Both the position numbers and the translations under genes were made by a program. A stretch of DNA of 5,442 nt. Origin: Candidatus Andersenbacteria bacterium RIFCSPHIGHO2_02_FULL_45_11. Lineage in GTDB: Bacteria > Patescibacteriota > Andersenbacteria > UBA10190. The notes below the pieces were generated by a model that was not told the origin of the DNA, searched no databases, and worked only from the letters and a program-made list of their open reading frames with translations. This document shows positions 4,915-5,442 of this stretch, piece by piece (positions within the stretch are counted from its first letter, which is position 1; each line of letters starts with the position of its first letter). The DNA lies in the NCBI GenBank assembly GCA_001817055.1, contig MHHP01000026.1, forward strand, positions 869-6,310. The letters run 5' to 3'.

Positions 4915-5442
4915 CTAATCTAGAATTGTAATCATTGCTGTCTGCTCGATCGATTGTGCGTACAAAGAAGGAAAGACAAGTGAGAACAACCGACCAAAGA
5001 ATCCGCGCTGTGTATCCGATGCGTTTGCAGTAGAACGCGCGCCAGAGGCATCAACGATCCGCAATAAGGTATATGTATATGTACCGGGAGTATCGTTAAA
5101 CGTAAGTGTACCAAGGTCAATATTGCAAGAAGATGGGGTGGAGGGGTTGGGAATGGTCTGTTTAAACGAAGTGGGAGAACTTTGATCGAGGTTTGTATTC
5201 CACTCACATCGTCCGCCATTTGCAACTCCGGTACCAGGTGTTGACCAACCATCCGGATCGGTACTTGCGGTGGCATCCAGAACCATCCTGACGGGCACGC
5301 CCCTCGTAACAACAACACTTGAAGAAGGAGCTGCGCCATTGATACTAAAGCGCGCAACAGCGATGGGCGCTGCCGAACGCTTAGGAATAATCGTTGGAGT
5401 AGGGGTTGGAGTAGGGGTTGGTTGCAGTTTACAAAGAATGTT
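4915..5442 (-). CDS. PKD-like-domain surface protein with PT-repeat linker (5' partial)
   Basis: The frame is open from the window's right edge to TAG at 4917-4915, giving 175 visible C-terminal residues. A GTG at 5298 is not the start, because the protein-like sequence continues upstream to the edge. Visible residues 8-17 are a PTPTPTPTPT linker. From about 27 a PKD-like beta domain begins (APIAVARFSINGA), with the characteristic LDATASTDPDG at 55-65, a CEW motif at 79-81, Cys106, and PGTYTYTLLRIVDASGA at 119-135. A hydrophobic insert, RGFFGRLFSLVFPSLYAQ, sits at 146-163 before what looks like the last strand, QTAMITI. PKD domains are extracellular protein- or glycan-contact modules, so the protein is probably exported and surface-bound; its signal peptide would lie outside the window. 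The next gene starts 1 nt after the stop, indicating a shared operon. Confidence 0.8.
   Translation of the reverse strand, partial: NILCKLQPTPTPTPTPTIIPKRSAAPIAVARFSINGAAPSSSVVVTRGVPVRMVLDATASTDPDGWSTPGTGVANGGRCEWNTNLDQSSPTSFKQTIPNPSTPSSCNIDLGTLTFNDTPGTYTYTLLRIVDASGARSTANASDTQRGFFGRLFSLVFPSLYAQSIEQTAMITILD
5393..5421 (+). repeat. 12-bp tandem repeat (GTTGGAGTAGGG), about 2.4 copies
   Basis: Two exact copies at 5393-5404 and 5405-5416 are followed by a partial copy, GTTGG, at 5417-5421. On the - strand each unit encodes PTPT, making the linker of the PKD-like surface protein. The 12-bp unit keeps the frame, so copy-number changes would only lengthen or shorten the linker. Confidence 0.8.

Noticed and set aside
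4932..5357. A 141-codon - strand frame overlapping the PKD-like gene
   Set aside because: It is out of frame with the PKD-like protein and lacks any domain pattern; the other frame has the TASTDPDG and PGTYTYTL motifs.
5393..5421. CRISPR or telomere-like repeat array
   Set aside because: The unit is 12 bp, has no spacers, and simply encodes a PT linker in frame.

Overview
The window most resembles a Patescibacteria (Candidate Phyla Radiation) genome, perhaps a Parcubacteria-type lineage. The evidence is indirect: very compact, small, tightly packed genes; single-pass envelope proteins of unknown function; a short FtsB/DivIC-like protein with an aromatic WWYLFF tail; and secreted proteins built from PKD-like and carboxypeptidase-regulatory-like beta domains joined by Pro/Thr/Ser linkers. 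The standard genetic code fits: TGA works as a stop and Trp is always TGG. No rRNA, transposase, integrase or CRISPR array is visible. A marker-gene placement would be needed to confirm the lineage.

Left part (about 1-2636, + strand): a tightly packed run of four genes. It starts with the end of a polytopic membrane protein of unknown function. Next is a membrane-anchored HtrA-like protein with a C-terminal PDZ domain whose three catalytic positions all appear to be lost. Then come an FtsB/DivIC-type septum protein and a membrane-anchored periplasmic-type protein that resembles the N-terminal helical region of SurA-like chaperones. Gaps are 27, 2 and -4 nt, so these are probably one transcript linked to division and envelope biology.

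Middle (about 2637-3100): a tRNA-Gly(CCC) gene on the - strand with an encoded CCA end, converging on the first operon with only 8 nt between. A 65-nt divergent spacer with an inverted repeat and a perfect 14-bp palindrome follows. Then there are two overlapping tiny membrane-protein genes on the + strand (67 and 39 residues).

Right part (3105-5442, - strand): two cell-surface genes separated by 1 nt. The upstream one is cut by the window edge and has a PTPTPT linker, a PKD-like domain and an unusual hydrophobic insert. The downstream one is a 602-residue protein with signal peptide, cysteine-paired proline-rich stalk, membrane segments and two duplicated carboxypeptidase-regulatory-like domains. 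They probably form a co-expressed envelope or surface structure. Nothing here is a recognised defence, secretion or metabolic system. The least described elements are the apparently dead HtrA-like protein beside FtsB and the two-gene surface module.
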